From Deltaproteobacteria bacterium (GTDB taxonomy: Bacteria; Desulfobacterota; Binatia; UTPRO1), in contig JADYZW010000021.1 in NCBI GenBank assembly GCA_020852955.1, forward strand, positions 16,328 to 80,327: DNA of 64,000 nt, given 5' to 3'. The notes under the pieces were generated by a model, which was not told the DNA's origin, ran no database searches, and saw only the letters and a list, made by a program, of their open reading frames with translations. The position numbers were made by a program, and so were the translations under genes. How positions within the stretch are numbered: the first letter of the stretch is position 1; the number at the start of each line of letters is the position of its first letter. This document shows, piece after piece, positions 1 to 8,584 of this stretch.

Positions 1-731
1 GCGGCGTCGTCGGCATAGGCCGCCGCGTCGACGCCCATCGGAAACGCGCCGAGCCGCACCTCGCGCCCGCGCCACACCAGACGGTCGACGTCGCTCGGCG
101 CGCCGAGCACGCGCAGCACCGAGGTCGCGAAGTGCCGCAGGTAGGCCGCGGTGTGGAAGCCGACCAGATCGGCCCCGAGGAGCCCCTCGAGGAGCCGCTC
201 GCGATGGGGCAGGGTCCGGAATACCTCCGACGACGGGAAGGGCACGTGGAGGAAGAAGCCGATCCGCGCGTCCGGCAGGCGGCGGCGGAGCAACGCGGGC
301 ACGAGCATCAGCTGGTAGTCGTGCACCCAGACGACGTCGCCCGCGCGCCAGTGCGCCGCGACCACGTCCGCGAAGCGCTCGTTCACCGCCGTGTAGGCGT
401 CGAACCCGGGGATCTCGAGGGGCATGCGGTCGAGCAGGTAGTGGACGAGCGGCCAGACGACGCCGTTCGCGAACCCGTCGTAGTAGCGGCGGAGCTCGTC
501 GGCGCCGATCGGGACGGAGACGAGGCGGCGCGACGCGAGCTCCGCGGCAAGGGCCGTGTCGAGGGGATCGGTCGTGCCCGGCCAGCCGATCCAGAGCGAG
601 TCGCCGCGGCCGTGCACCGAGGCGAGTCCCGAGGCGAGGCCGCCCGGGCTCGCCTCGAGCGCGGCGCGCCCCGCCTCGTCGGCGGTGATCGCGACGGGCA
701 GGCGATTGGCGACGATGAGGATGCGGGTCAT
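1..731 (-). CDS. otsA: Trehalose-6-phosphate synthase (OtsA), N-terminal part only
   Basis: The first ~243 residues of a GT20 trehalose-6-phosphate synthase, which joins UDP-glucose and glucose-6-phosphate in the cytoplasm. The protein starts MTRILIVANRLPV, followed by a glycine-rich PGGLASGL loop, WVHDYQLMLVP, FFLHVPFPSSEVFRTLP and ADLVGFHTAAYLRHF, all in the order and spacing of the family. The ATG is at 729-731, 6 bp after the stop of the upstream GH15 gene, so the two are probably co-transcribed. The 3' end runs off the left edge of the window, so I cannot tell whether a phosphatase (OtsB) domain follows. Family assignment is firm; the gene is simply cut by the window. Confidence 0.93.
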   Translation of the reverse strand, partial: MTRILIVANRLPVAITADEAGRAALEASPGGLASGLASVHGRGDSLWIGWPGTTDPLDTALAAELASRRLVSVPIGADELRRYYDGFANGVVWPLVHYLLDRMPLEIPGFDAYTAVNERFADVVAAHWRAGDVVWVHDYQLMLVPALLRRRLPDARIGFFLHVPFPSSEVFRTLPHRERLLEGLLGADLVGFHTAAYLRHFATSVLRVLGAPSDVDRLVWRGREVRLGAFPMGVDAAAYADDA

Positions 732-737
732 GGCCGC

Positions 738-2597
738 TCACGCCCAGGCGCGGACGCGGCCTTCGCGCGCCTCGAGGAGCTCGCCGATCGTCGTCGCGGC
801 GTGGATCAGCCCGACGTGGGTGTAGGCCTGCGGGAAGTTGCCGAGGAGGCGCCCGGTCGCGGGGTCGATGTCCTCGGAAAAGAGGCCGACCGGATTGCGG
901 TGGCCGATCAGGTGCTCGAACACCTCCCGGGCCTCGTCGAGGCGGCCCATGAGCGCCAGGGCTTCGGCCCACCAGAACGAGCAGATCGTGAACGCGCTCG
1001 TCGTCTCGCCGAAGTCGTCGAGGTTGCAGTAGCGCTGCATGAAGCCGCCGGCGGTCAGGCGCTCGGCATACGCGTCGACCGTGGAGACGAAGCGCGGATC
1101 GCGGGCGTCGATGATGCCGATCGTCGGCAGGAGCAGGTTCGACGCGTCGGGGTGCTCGCCGTCGAGCGCCTGCGTGAAGTAGCCGAGACGCGGGTCGTAG
1201 CCGCGGGTCAGGATGACGTCGCGCTCGCTCGCGGCGATGCGCTCCCAGCGCTCCGCGTCCGCGTGGCGGCCGAAGCGGCGGGCGATCTTGGCTCCACGCT
1301 GGATCGCCGCCCAGCACATCGCGCGCGAGAACGTGTACGGCCGCAGCATCGTGCGGAACTCCCAGATGCCCGTGTCGTGCCGCGGCGCCAGCTCGATGGC
1401 GCGCTCCACCAGGCGGGCGATCAGCGGGAAGTAGTGCTGCGGCTCGTCGTGGACGATCCGCGGGTCGCCGAGGAAGGTGTCGAGGCAGAGGACGATCTCG
1501 CCCATGAGATCGTGCTGGCGCTGCGCGAAGGCGGCATTGCCGCGCCGCACCCAGCCGTTGCCGCCGAAGCCGGCGAGGTGCGGCAGCGGCTCCTCGGTGA
1601 GGTCGCGCTCGCCGCCGATGCCGTATACCGGCTGCAGCGGCTCGTCGCCGATCGTGTCCCGCAGGTAGCGGATGAACCGCTCGCCTTCGGCGAGGTGCCC
1701 GAGCCGGCGCAGCGCTTCCACGACGAAGGCCGCGTCGCGGAGCCAGCAATAGCGGTAGTCCCAGGTGCGCGGCGTGCCCATCGCTTCGGGGATGCTGGTC
1801 GTCGCGGCGGCGATGATCGCCCCGGTGTCGTGGTAGGCGTGGAGTTTGAGGCACAGGGCCGAGCGCAGCACGTGCGTCGGCGCGTAGGTCGGGAGCGCGC
1901 AGGTCTTCGCCCACGCGCGCCAGCCCGCGATCGTCATGGCGCGCGCGTGCTCGACGAGCGCGAGGGTCGGCGGCTCCTCGCGCGGCCCCCAGGTCAGGGT
2001 GAAGAAGATCGGATGGTCGAGGACGAAATCGGTGCGGCTCAGGAGGTAGGACAGCGGCAGGTTGGTGGCGAGGCAGAGCGGGTGTGCGAGTCCCCGCACT
2101 TCGAGGCCGTGCGCGGTCTCGTGCAGCTCGCCGGACGCGCGCGCGTAGTCGGGCCGCGGGTCGAAGTCGACGCGCAGGCGCGGCAGGCCGCGGAGCGGCC
2201 GGACGATCCGGACGATCTCGATCGGCACCTCGACGTCGAGCCCGCGCGGGATGCGGGGCGCGAAATCGACGACCTCCCAGGCCGCGTCGGCGTCTTCGAA
2301 GAGCAGTCGGACGACGTTCGTGTTCGGCACGTAGTCGAGGCGGCCGGCCCGCTCGCCGTCACGCGGCAGGATCCGGAAGCACCCGCCGCGCGCGGCGTCG
2401 AGGAGCCGCCCGAAGACCGAGCCCGAGTCGAAGCGGGGCAGGCAGAGCCACTCGATCGCGCTCGTCGGCGAGACGAGCGCGAGTACGCGCCCGTTGCCGT
2501 AGACCGCGTGGTCGAGGCGGGGGACGGGCGCCCTCGCCTCCGCCCCCGCTCCCGCGGCCGCGCGGGTGGCGTCGGTCAGAAGGCCACCCGCTCGCAC
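738..2597 (-). CDS. GH15 family glycoside hydrolase (glucoamylase/trehalase type)
   Basis: A 619-residue GH15 protein. After a short variable N-terminus it has the typical opening LDHAVYGNGRVLALVSP and SAIEWLCLPRFDSGSVFGRLLD. The catalytic barrel motif TWDYRYCWLRDAAF lies near residue 276. The expected general acid is in DLTEEPLPHL near residue 335, and the expected base is in GLFSEDIDPATG near residue 578, followed by LGNFPQAYTHVGLI. Members of this family hydrolyse alpha-glucans or trehalose. Lying next to otsA, this one probably acts in trehalose or glycogen turnover, but the substrate cannot be read from sequence. No signal peptide is seen, so it should be cytoplasmic. Its 5' end overlaps the 3' end of the next upstream gene by 22 bp. 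Confidence 0.9.
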   Translation of the reverse strand: MRAGGLLTDATRAAAGAGAEARAPVPRLDHAVYGNGRVLALVSPTSAIEWLCLPRFDSGSVFGRLLDAARGGCFRILPRDGERAGRLDYVPNTNVVRLLFEDADAAWEVVDFAPRIPRGLDVEVPIEIVRIVRPLRGLPRLRVDFDPRPDYARASGELHETAHGLEVRGLAHPLCLATNLPLSYLLSRTDFVLDHPIFFTLTWGPREEPPTLALVEHARAMTIAGWRAWAKTCALPTYAPTHVLRSALCLKLHAYHDTGAIIAAATTSIPEAMGTPRTWDYRYCWLRDAAFVVEALRRLGHLAEGERFIRYLRDTIGDEPLQPVYGIGGERDLTEEPLPHLAGFGGNGWVRRGNAAFAQRQHDLMGEIVLCLDTFLGDPRIVHDEPQHYFPLIARLVERAIELAPRHDTGIWEFRTMLRPYTFSRAMCWAAIQRGAKIARRFGRHADAERWERIAASERDVILTRGYDPRLGYFTQALDGEHPDASNLLLPTIGIIDARDPRFVSTVDAYAERLTAGGFMQRYCNLDDFGETTSAFTICSFWWAEALALMGRLDEAREVFEHLIGHRNPVGLFSEDIDPATGRLLGNFPQAYTHVGLIHAATTIGELLEAREGRVRAWA

Positions 2598-3271
2598 TCG
2601 CTCACGATCAGCTCCTTCACGTCGGTCGTCGTCTCGTAGAGCGTGAGGTGGTCGCGGCTCGGCGAGTACTCGAGGTCGAGGTAGCTGCCGTCGGCGAGCG
2701 GCGCGATGCGGCAGGCCTCGTCGACGGCGTCGTACGCGAACGTCGAGGTGGCGCTGTTGCGGGCGGTGCCGTTCGCGAAGATGCCGAACGTGAACGCGCC
2801 GGCGCTGCCGCCGCAGTTCCAGTAGTCGCCGGCGGCGGCGGAGCTCGATCCGTTGAGCGCCCCCGTGAGGTCGCAGGTTTCGGTCGCCGGGATGAAGAAG
2901 CTGAGCGGCAGCGTGACGTCGTCATTGATCAGGGACCAGTCGGCCGACGCGAATCCGCCGAGGCCGGCGTCCGCGCCGAAGCAACGGTAGCGGAGGTCGA
3001 GCTCGCCCGCGTCGGCGTCGAAGCGGTCGCCGGTCTTCTCGCACCAGACGAAGGCAGGAGCGCCGCCGTCGCTGAAGAAGACGTTTCCGGTCGCCGAGAA
3101 GTCGGCCAGGTCGAGCGAGATCGCCCAGCGCTCGTTCCCGACGTCCTTGTTCACGAGCAGATGGTTCGCGTCGGGCGTCCATTGGACCCCGGTCGGGGCG
3201 GCCAGACCCGGTGCGGGGAGAGCGGCGAGCGACACGGCGAGTGCGGCGACGATGGCGAGACGTGGGTGCAT
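2576..3271 (-). CDS. Exported protein of unknown function
   Basis: A 231-residue protein I do not recognise. It starts with a clear Sec signal peptide (MHPRLAIVAALAVSL, cut probably after PGLA) and the mature part is rich in Asp, Gly, Ala and Trp with no membrane segment. Several cysteines (for example in FVWCEKTG, RYRCFGADAG, TETCDLTG, YWNCGGS, DEACRIA, SECERVAF) may form disulfides. The start is supported by a GGAGGAGG ribosome binding site just upstream of the ATG at 3269-3271. It overlaps the GH15 gene by 22 bp and probably heads the otsA operon. The fold looks beta-rich, but I assign no function. Confidence 0.75.
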   Translation of the reverse strand: MHPRLAIVAALAVSLAALPAPGLAAPTGVQWTPDANHLLVNKDVGNERWAISLDLADFSATGNVFFSDGGAPAFVWCEKTGDRFDADAGELDLRYRCFGADAGLGGFASADWSLINDDVTLPLSFFIPATETCDLTGALNGSSSAAAGDYWNCGGSAGAFTFGIFANGTARNSATSTFAYDAVDEACRIAPLADGSYLDLEYSPSRDHLTLYETTTDVKELIVSECERVAF

Positions 3272-3426
3272 GGATTCCTCCTCCGTGGGGCGCCCTCAAG
3301 GCGCTTCGAGTCGAAAAGTTGCAAGCCCGTCCGTCGAGAGCAAGGGGAGGGCCGCGGCGGGCGCCCGGGGTCCCAGCGGATACTCGTCGCCGTGCGCGCC
3401 GCCGCGGCCGCGGGTAGGGTCGCGCC

Positions 3427-3792
3427 GTGACGCGGGATCGGCAACGCTGCGGACGGGACGGCGAGGGCCGGGCGGCGGCGTTCCTCGCCGCCCGCGGGTT
3501 CACGATCGTGGCCCGCAACGTCCGCGCGCCTACCGGGGAGATCGACCTCGTCGCGCTCGACGGCGAGACGCTCGTCTTCTGCGAGATCCGCACCCGGCGC
3601 TCGCGCGGGCAGGGCGGCGCGCTCGAGTCGGTCACGCCGGCGAAGCAGCGCCGGGTGGTGCGGGTCGCGGAATGGTTCCTCGCCGCGCGTCCGGCGCTGC
3701 GCGACCGGCCGATCCGCTTCGACGTGGTCGCGATCGACGTTCGCGGCGGCGCGGCCGCGATCGTGCACGTGCCCAACGCCTTCGGCGGATGA
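3427..3792 (+). CDS. YraN/UPF0102 family nuclease-like protein
   Basis: A 121-residue UPF0102 (YraN) protein, the usual length of the family. The conserved core is visible: [19 protein letters not shown], then [21 protein letters not shown], then CEIRTRR in place of the more common VEVK motif. The last strand reads [10 protein letters not shown]. The family has a restriction-endonuclease-like fold and is linked to DNA processing, although its biochemical role is poorly defined. The start is a GTG at 3427. It is divergent from the exported protein on the minus strand and lies 76 bp upstream of serS, with which it may share a transcript. Confidence 0.85.
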   Translation: MTRDRQRCGRDGEGRAAAFLAARGFTIVARNVRAPTGEIDLVALDGETLVFCEIRTRRSRGQGGALESVTPAKQRRVVRVAEWFLAARPALRDRPIRFDVVAIDVRGGAAAIVHVPNAFGG

Positions 3793-3868
3793 ACGCCGCG
3801 CGCCGCGCCAGAGCGCGTGCGGCGGCCGCGTCGTTGCGGGTGCCGGAGGCCGGTGCTACGACGCGCCG

Positions 3869-5146
3869 ATGCTCGACATCCGGCTGATCCGCGACCGGCC
3901 CGACGCCGTGAAGCGCGCGCTCGCGACCGTCGGCGTGCGCGAGGCGGAGGTCGACGGCCTCCTCGCCCTCGACGTCGAGCGGCGCGCCGCCATCACCAGG
4001 CTCGAGACCCTGAAGGCGGAGCGCGGACAGGCGTCGAAGAAGATCGGCGCCCTCAAGGATGCCGCCGAGCGCGACCGGGCGATCGCGGCGACGCGCGGGC
4101 TCGGCGACGAGATCTCCGCCGCGGAGGCCGTGGTCGCCGCGGCGGAGGAGCGATTCACCGCCCGCATGCTCGAGACGCCGAACCTGCCGCACCCCGACGT
4201 TCCGGTCGGTCCCGACGACTCCGCGAACGTCGTGGTCCGCGAGGTCGGCACGCCGCGGAGCTTCGCCTTCCCTCCGAGGCCGCACTGGGAGCTCGGCGAG
4301 GCGCTCGGCATCATCGATTTCGAGCGCGGCGCCAAGATCTCGGGCTCGCGCTTCTACGTGCTGAAGGGGGACGGGGCCCGTCTCCAGCGTGCGCTCATCG
4401 GCTGGATGATCGACGTGCACGTCCGGCACCACGGCTACACTGAGATCTATCCGCCCGCGATGGTGCGGCGGGAGTGTCTCGTCGGCACGGGCAACCTCCC
4501 GAAGTTCGGTGACAACCTGTATCGCGACGTCGAGGACGACCTCTGGTTCGTGCCGACCGCCGAGGTGCCGGTCACGAACCTCTACCGGGACGAGATCCTC
4601 GAGCCCGGGACGCTGCCCGTGAAGCACGTCGCGTACACGCCGTGCTTTCGCCGCGAAAAGATGTCGGCCGGGCGCGACGTCCGCGGCATCAAGCGCGGTC
4701 ACCAGTTCGACAAGGTCGAGATGGTGAAGTTCGTCGAGCCGGCGACGTCGGACGCCGAGCTCGCGGCGCTCCTCGACGACGCGGAGGACGTGTGCCGGCG
4801 CCTCGACCTGCCGCACCGGGTGGTCCAGATGTGTACGGGCGACTTGAGCTTCACCGCCGCCATGAAGTTCGACGTCGAGCTCTGGGCGCCGGGTTGCGCC
4901 GAGTGGCTCGAGGTGAGCTCGTGCTCGAACTTCCGCGACTTCCAGGCGCGCCGCGCCGGCATCCGCTACCGCCCGGCGGCGCAGGCCAAGCCGGAGCTGG
5001 TGCACACGCTGAACGGGTCGGGGCTCGCGCTCCCGCGCGTCGTGATCGGGATCCTCGAGACCTACCAGCAGGCCGACGGCTCGGTCGTGATCCCGGAGCC
5101 GCTTCGGCCGTACATGAGCGGCGTCGAGGTGCTGCGCCCGCGATAG
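3869..5146 (+). CDS. serS: Seryl-tRNA synthetase
   Basis: A 425-residue class II seryl-tRNA synthetase, full length. The N-terminal [18 protein letters not shown] and the following charged helices (to about residue 100) form the coiled-coil arm that contacts the long variable arm of tRNA-Ser. The catalytic domain shows motif 2 around residue 259 ([20 protein letters not shown]) and motif 3 near the C-terminus ([19 protein letters not shown]). It charges tRNA-Ser with serine in the cytoplasm. A tRNA-Ser gene lies about 8 kb downstream, with no sign of functional linkage. The gene is followed by a strong stem-loop and is convergent with the Nudix gene. Confidence 0.97.
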   Translation: MLDIRLIRDRPDAVKRALATVGVREAEVDGLLALDVERRAAITRLETLKAERGQASKKIGALKDAAERDRAIAATRGLGDEISAAEAVVAAAEERFTARMLETPNLPHPDVPVGPDDSANVVVREVGTPRSFAFPPRPHWELGEALGIIDFERGAKISGSRFYVLKGDGARLQRALIGWMIDVHVRHHGYTEIYPPAMVRRECLVGTGNLPKFGDNLYRDVEDDLWFVPTAEVPVTNLYRDEILEPGTLPVKHVAYTPCFRREKMSAGRDVRGIKRGHQFDKVEMVKFVEPATSDAELAALLDDAEDVCRRLDLPHRVVQMCTGDLSFTAAMKFDVELWAPGCAEWLEVSSCSNFRDFQARRAGIRYRPAAQAKPELVHTLNGSGLALPRVVIGILETYQQADGSVVIPEPLRPYMSGVEVLRPR

Positions 5147-5153
5147 CGATCGT

Positions 5154-5184
5154 GGCGGCGCCGGCCGTCAGGGTCGGCGCCGCC
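5154..5184. terminator. Bidirectional stem-loop between serS and the Nudix gene
   Basis: A perfect 10-bp inverted repeat (GGCGGCGCCG at 5154-5163 and its complement at 5175-5184) with an 11-nt loop, 8 bp after the serS stop and 14 bp beyond the stop of the convergent Nudix gene. No T-tract follows, so intrinsic termination is plausible rather than proven; position between two convergent genes is the main support. Confidence 0.55.
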
Positions 5185-5197
5185 GTCGCGGCCGGCG

Positions 5198-5704
5198 CTA
5201 CGCGCTCACGGGCTGCTCGTCGGCGTCAGGGTCGCGGCCGGCGAGGAGTTCGAGGGCCCGGGCGGCGACGCGCCGCTCGCTCGGGAAGGTGAGCAGCGAG
5301 AGCGCTTTCTCGGCCGGGAACCACGACGCGTCGTCGACCTCGTCGTCGTGGTCGGCGGTCGAGCCGGAGCGGTACTCGAGCAGGTAGAAGTGCACCAGCT
5401 TGTGGCGGCGGATCGGCCGCCCGCCGTCGCGCGCGCTGAACCAGATGTCGATCGCCTCGAGCGGCGCGCGGACGCGACCCACGAGCCCCGTTTCCTCCGC
5501 GACCTCGCGCGCCGCCGTCGCCTCGAGCGTCTCCCCGGCCTCCTGTTTGCCTTTGGGGAGCTGCCAGCGCGTCCGCCCCTTGGTGGCGATCAGCCCGAAG
5601 GCGACGCCTTCCGGGGTTCGTCGGTAGATGACGCCGCCGGCCGACACCTCCGAGCGGATCGTCGGGCGGGAGCGGCGGGGGCGACCGCGCGGCGCTTGCG
5701 GCAT
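5198..5704 (-). CDS. Nudix hydrolase
   Basis: A 168-residue Nudix-fold pyrophosphohydrolase. The Nudix box is intact near residues 51-73: GKQEAGETLEATAAREVAEE followed by TGL, matching GX5EX7REUXEEXGU. Upstream are EVSAGGVIYRR and LPKGKQEAGE, typical of the MutT/Ap4A hydrolase branch that starts a beta-sheet with AGGVI. Such enzymes cleave nucleoside diphosphates linked to another group; the exact substrate is not readable. The C-terminal half has EVDDASWFPAEKALSLLTF, a usual Nudix ending. It stands alone, convergent with serS. Confidence 0.9.
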   Translation of the reverse strand: MPQAPRGRPRRSRPTIRSEVSAGGVIYRRTPEGVAFGLIATKGRTRWQLPKGKQEAGETLEATAAREVAEETGLVGRVRAPLEAIDIWFSARDGGRPIRRHKLVHFYLLEYRSGSTADHDDEVDDASWFPAEKALSLLTFPSERRVAARALELLAGRDPDADEQPVSA

Positions 5705-5779
5705 TGCGGCATTGAACCACAGGCCGTTGGTCCGTCCAACCCGGGCGCGCGCGACGGCGCCCGTCGCCGGGCGCCGCGC

Positions 5780-6469
5780 TCAGGATTTCCGGCGCGGGCG
5801 GCGGGGCTGGCGGAAGGATTCGAGAGCCATTTCGAGGTGGCGGCGGTAGATCGCCTCGAAGTCGGGGCCGGTCTCGAGGAGCGACTCCAGCATGGGGCGG
5901 AAGAGCTGAAAGCCGAGGGTCGCGGTGAGGAGCAGGGCGGCGACCGCGCGGGCGTCGACGTCGCCGGCGCCCGCGGCGGCGAGGTCGCGGCGGTAGCCGT
6001 CGAGGAGGCGGATCAACGACCCGCGGTGGGTCGCGAACACGTCCTCGGTGAGGAGCTCCGTGAGGATGCCCCAGGCGATCAGACGGACGTAGTGCGGCGC
6101 GCGCGCCTGGGCCGAGAAGAGGAGCGACACGAGCGGCTCCGGGCTGCGCGCCGCCTCGGCCCCCGTGTAGAGGTCGAGCACGCGCGCCAGCTGGCGCGCG
6201 AACGGTTGTCGCAGGGTCTCCTTGAGGAGGCCGGCCTTGCCTCCGAAATAGCGGTGGATCAGGCCGAAGGAGACGCCGGCCCGGTCGCCGAGCTCGGCGA
6301 GGCCGAAGCCGTCCGGACCCTTGTTCGCCATGAGCTCGGTCGCGGCGGCGACGATCGCCGCGACCGTCGCGTCGCGATCGCGCGGCGAGCCGGCGCGGCG
6401 CCGCGCCTGGCCGGCGCCGGCGGGCGCTCGGCGCCGCGACCGCGCGGAAAGATCGGCGCGACGGGCCAC
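5780..6469 (-). CDS. TetR/AcrR family transcriptional regulator
   Basis: A 229-residue TetR-family repressor. The N-terminal helix-turn-helix spans about residues 33-75: RDATVAAIVAAATELMANKG, then GLAELGDRAGVSFGLIHRYF and GGKAGLLKE, a textbook TetR DNA-binding domain. The C-terminal ligand domain is helical and unspecific. The start used is a GTG 7 bp after the stop of the MaoC gene, so the regulator is the second gene of a two-gene unit. Being co-transcribed with a hydratase and divergent from two acyl-CoA dehydrogenases, it most likely controls this fatty-acid or aromatic-acid catabolic set in response to an acyl-CoA. Candidate operators are in 7341-7452. A shorter start is possible. Confidence 0.9.
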   Translation of the reverse strand: MARRADLSARSRRRAPAGAGQARRRAGSPRDRDATVAAIVAAATELMANKGPDGFGLAELGDRAGVSFGLIHRYFGGKAGLLKETLRQPFARQLARVLDLYTGAEAARSPEPLVSLLFSAQARAPHYVRLIAWGILTELLTEDVFATHRGSLIRLLDGYRRDLAAAGAGDVDARAVAALLLTATLGFQLFRPMLESLLETGPDFEAIYRRHLEMALESFRQPRRPRRKS

Positions 6470-6476
6470 GGCCCGC

Positions 6477-7340
6477 TCAGCCGAGCGTGACCCGCGCGTT
6501 GGTGATGACGACCTGATCGCGCTCCTTCGCCTTCGCCTGCACGACGACGTCGGTCGGCGACTCCCGCCACATCGCGGTGACGATCGTCTCGCCCGGCATC
6601 ACCGGCCGCGCGAAGCGCACCCGGATCGAGCGGAAGCGCGTCGGATCGTCGTCGGCGTAGGCCTGCAGCACGGCGCGGCCGACGTTCGCGAAGGTGCAGA
6701 GCCCGTGCAGGATCGGCGTGTCGAAGCCGCCCATCCTGGCGAAGCCCGGGTCGGCGTGGAGCGGATTCTTGTCGCCGGAGAGCCGGTAGAGGAGCGCCTG
6801 GTGGGTGAGCGTCGGCGTTGCGACGACCGCGTCGGGCGCGCGCTTGGGCGCCTCGTTGGCCGCCGCGGGACCGGGCGCGCCGCCGAAGCCGCCTTCGCCG
6901 CGGAGGAAGATGCCGAACTCGTTCTTGAAGACCGGCTTTCCGCCGTCGCGCGTCGTGATCGCCTCGATCACCACGAGGGCGCCCTTGCCCTTGTCGTAGA
7001 CGCCCGTGATCGTGCCGGTCGTCCTCGCGGTGGCGGCGGTCGGGATCGGCGTTTCCAGTACCTCGAGATACTGCTCGCCGTGGAGCAGCATCATCGGATT
7101 GAAGGAGAGCGCCGGCACGTTCATGAGCCCCATCAGCATCGGGAAGGCGGGGATCACGCCGAAGGTCGGCAGCGCGCGGAGCCCGTTCTCGAACGTGTAC
7201 TGCAGCACCTGCGGGCTCGTCTGATCCTGCCCGATGCCGACGCCAGCGCCGAGCGCGTACAGCATCAGCGTGTCCTCGTTCCAGCTGAAGTCGACGGCCG
7301 GCAGCGCCGCGCCAAGGGCCTTGTCGAGATCGATCGGCAT
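6477..7340 (-). CDS. MaoC-like enoyl-CoA hydratase (hydratase 2 type)
   Basis: A 287-residue double-hotdog hydratase that adds water to trans-2-enoyl-CoA. The N-terminal hotdog begins MPIDLDKALGAALPAVDFSW and contains FNPMMLLHGEQYLEVLETP. The C-terminal hotdog holds the hydratase-2 signature ALLYRLSGDKNPLHADPGFA, with the catalytic Asp and His, and then GLCTFANVGRAVL. An upstream in-frame ATG exists at 7467-7469, but I chose 7338-7340 because a good AAGGAG site precedes it and similarity starts there. It is followed closely by the TetR gene and is divergent from the acyl-CoA dehydrogenase pair, which fits a beta-oxidation-like pathway. Confidence 0.9.
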   Translation of the reverse strand: MPIDLDKALGAALPAVDFSWNEDTLMLYALGAGVGIGQDQTSPQVLQYTFENGLRALPTFGVIPAFPMLMGLMNVPALSFNPMMLLHGEQYLEVLETPIPTAATARTTGTITGVYDKGKGALVVIEAITTRDGGKPVFKNEFGIFLRGEGGFGGAPGPAAANEAPKRAPDAVVATPTLTHQALLYRLSGDKNPLHADPGFARMGGFDTPILHGLCTFANVGRAVLQAYADDDPTRFRSIRVRFARPVMPGETIVTAMWRESPTDVVVQAKAKERDQVVITNARVTLG

Positions 7341-7367
7341 GGGTCCGCTCCTTCGTGCCTGCGCATA

Positions 7368-7381
7368 TGCAAGGTCTTGCA
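7368..7381. promoter_or_regulatory. Inverted repeat TGCAAG-GT-CTTGCA, candidate TetR operator
   Basis: A perfect 6-bp inverted repeat with a 2-bp centre in the divergent promoter region between the MaoC/TetR unit and the acyl-CoA dehydrogenases. It abuts a second palindrome, GCATATGC (7363-7370). TetR-family regulators usually bind such symmetric sites in their own divergent promoters. Assignment to this TetR protein is inference from position. Confidence 0.4.
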
Positions 7382-7405
7382 ACAAGTAAAGAGCCGTCCT
7401 AGGGA

Positions 7406-7431
7406 CCATGCCGGTGCGTTGACCGGCATGG
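7406..7431. promoter_or_regulatory. Perfect 10-bp inverted repeat in the leader of the acyl-CoA dehydrogenase operon
   Basis: CCATGCCGGT at 7406-7415 and its exact complement at 7422-7431, separated by 6 nt and ending 21 bp before the ATG of the first acyl-CoA dehydrogenase. It can be read as a repressor operator or as a leader RNA hairpin. The 26-bp span suits a TetR dimer pair as well as the smaller palindrome upstream; sequence alone does not decide. Confidence 0.4.
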
Positions 7432-7452
7432 CTCGAAGGGAGGGTCGCTCGC

Positions 7453-8574
7453 ATGGATTTCGGTTTCACGCCCGAACAGGATGCGCTGCGCGCGCAGGCG
7501 CGGCGGCTGCTCGATCAGGAGCTGCCGCTCGAGCGCATCCTCGCCTGGAGCGCCGCGCCGAGCGCTCTCGATCGCGCGCTCTGGAAGAAGACGGCCGCGC
7601 TCGGCTGGGCCGGGCTCACCGTGGCCGAGGCGCACGGCGGCCTCGGGCTCGGCGCGGTCGATCTGATCGTGTTGCTCGAGGAGATGGGGAAGAGCCTCTG
7701 CCCGCTGCCGCTCGCGGCGACCGACCTCGCGGCCGCCGCGCTCGGCGCGCTCGGCGACGGTGCGCAGCAGGCGGCGTGGCTCCCGAAGATCGCGCGCGGC
7801 GACGTCGTCGCGACCGTCGCGATCGCCGAGGGCAGCGACGTGCCGACCGCCGACGGCGTCGCCGCACGCGCCGGTGCGCGCGGGACCGACGTGACGCTCG
7901 ACGGGACGAAGCTGTTCGTGCCGGACGGTCAGCACGCCGATCTCCTCCTGATCGCGGCGCGCGAGGGCGCGGGGGTGAGCCTCTTCGCCGTTCCCGCCGA
8001 CACGCCCGGCGTCACCGTGCGGCCGCTCGTCGTCGTGGACGCGACCAAGCCCGCGGCGGAGATCGCGCTCGCGGGGGCCGTCGTGCCGGCGCGCAACCGC
8101 CTGGGCGCCGTCGGCGGCGCGTGGCCGACGCTCGCGCGCCTCGTCGACCGCCAGACGATCACGCACGCGGCCGAGATGGTCGGCTCGGCCGACGCCGCGC
8201 TCCGCCTGGCGGTCGAGTACGCCAAGGTGCGACGGCAGTTCGGCTCGCCGATCGGACGCTTCCAGGGCGTGAAGCACCGCTGCGCCGAGATGCTCTGCGA
8301 CGTCGAGTCGGCGCGTTCGCTCGTCTACTACGCCGCGTGGGCCGTCGATCACGCGCCGGACGACGTGCCTTCGTATGCCTCCATGGCGAAGGCCGCCGCG
8401 TCGGAGGCGCTCGACACGGCCGGCGAGGAGTGCGTCCAGATCCACGGCGCCATCGGCTACACCTGGGAGTGCCACGCGCACCTCTTCTACAAGCGCGGGC
8501 GCCAGAGCCACGTCTGGCTCGGGGCCCCCGACGAGCACTACGAGCGCGTCATGACCGTGCTCCAGCACGGGTGA
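7453..8574 (+). CDS. Acyl-CoA dehydrogenase
   Basis: A 373-residue flavin-dependent acyl-CoA dehydrogenase, which oxidises an acyl-CoA to the 2-enoyl-CoA. It starts MDFGFTPEQDALRAQARRLL, the usual helical N-terminal domain. The middle beta domain is divergent, and the C-terminal helical domain shows AAEMVGSADAALRLAVEYAK, RRQFGSPIGRFQGVKHRCAE and EECVQIHGAIGYTWECHAHL. This pattern fits the FadE-type subunits that often occur as unequal pairs. A second acyl-CoA dehydrogenase begins 10 bp after its stop, so the two may act as a heteromer on an unusual acyl-CoA such as a steroid or branched side chain. That last point is inference from known FadE pairs. Confidence 0.92.
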   Translation: MDFGFTPEQDALRAQARRLLDQELPLERILAWSAAPSALDRALWKKTAALGWAGLTVAEAHGGLGLGAVDLIVLLEEMGKSLCPLPLAATDLAAAALGALGDGAQQAAWLPKIARGDVVATVAIAEGSDVPTADGVAARAGARGTDVTLDGTKLFVPDGQHADLLLIAAREGAGVSLFAVPADTPGVTVRPLVVVDATKPAAEIALAGAVVPARNRLGAVGGAWPTLARLVDRQTITHAAEMVGSADAALRLAVEYAKVRRQFGSPIGRFQGVKHRCAEMLCDVESARSLVYYAAWAVDHAPDDVPSYASMAKAAASEALDTAGEECVQIHGAIGYTWECHAHLFYKRGRQSHVWLGAPDEHYERVMTVLQHG

Positions 8575-8584
8575 GGGGGCCGCC

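Noticed and set aside
132..2639. Long plus-strand frame over otsA and the GH15 gene
   Set aside because: Antisense to two well-conserved enzymes and without any recognisable domain.
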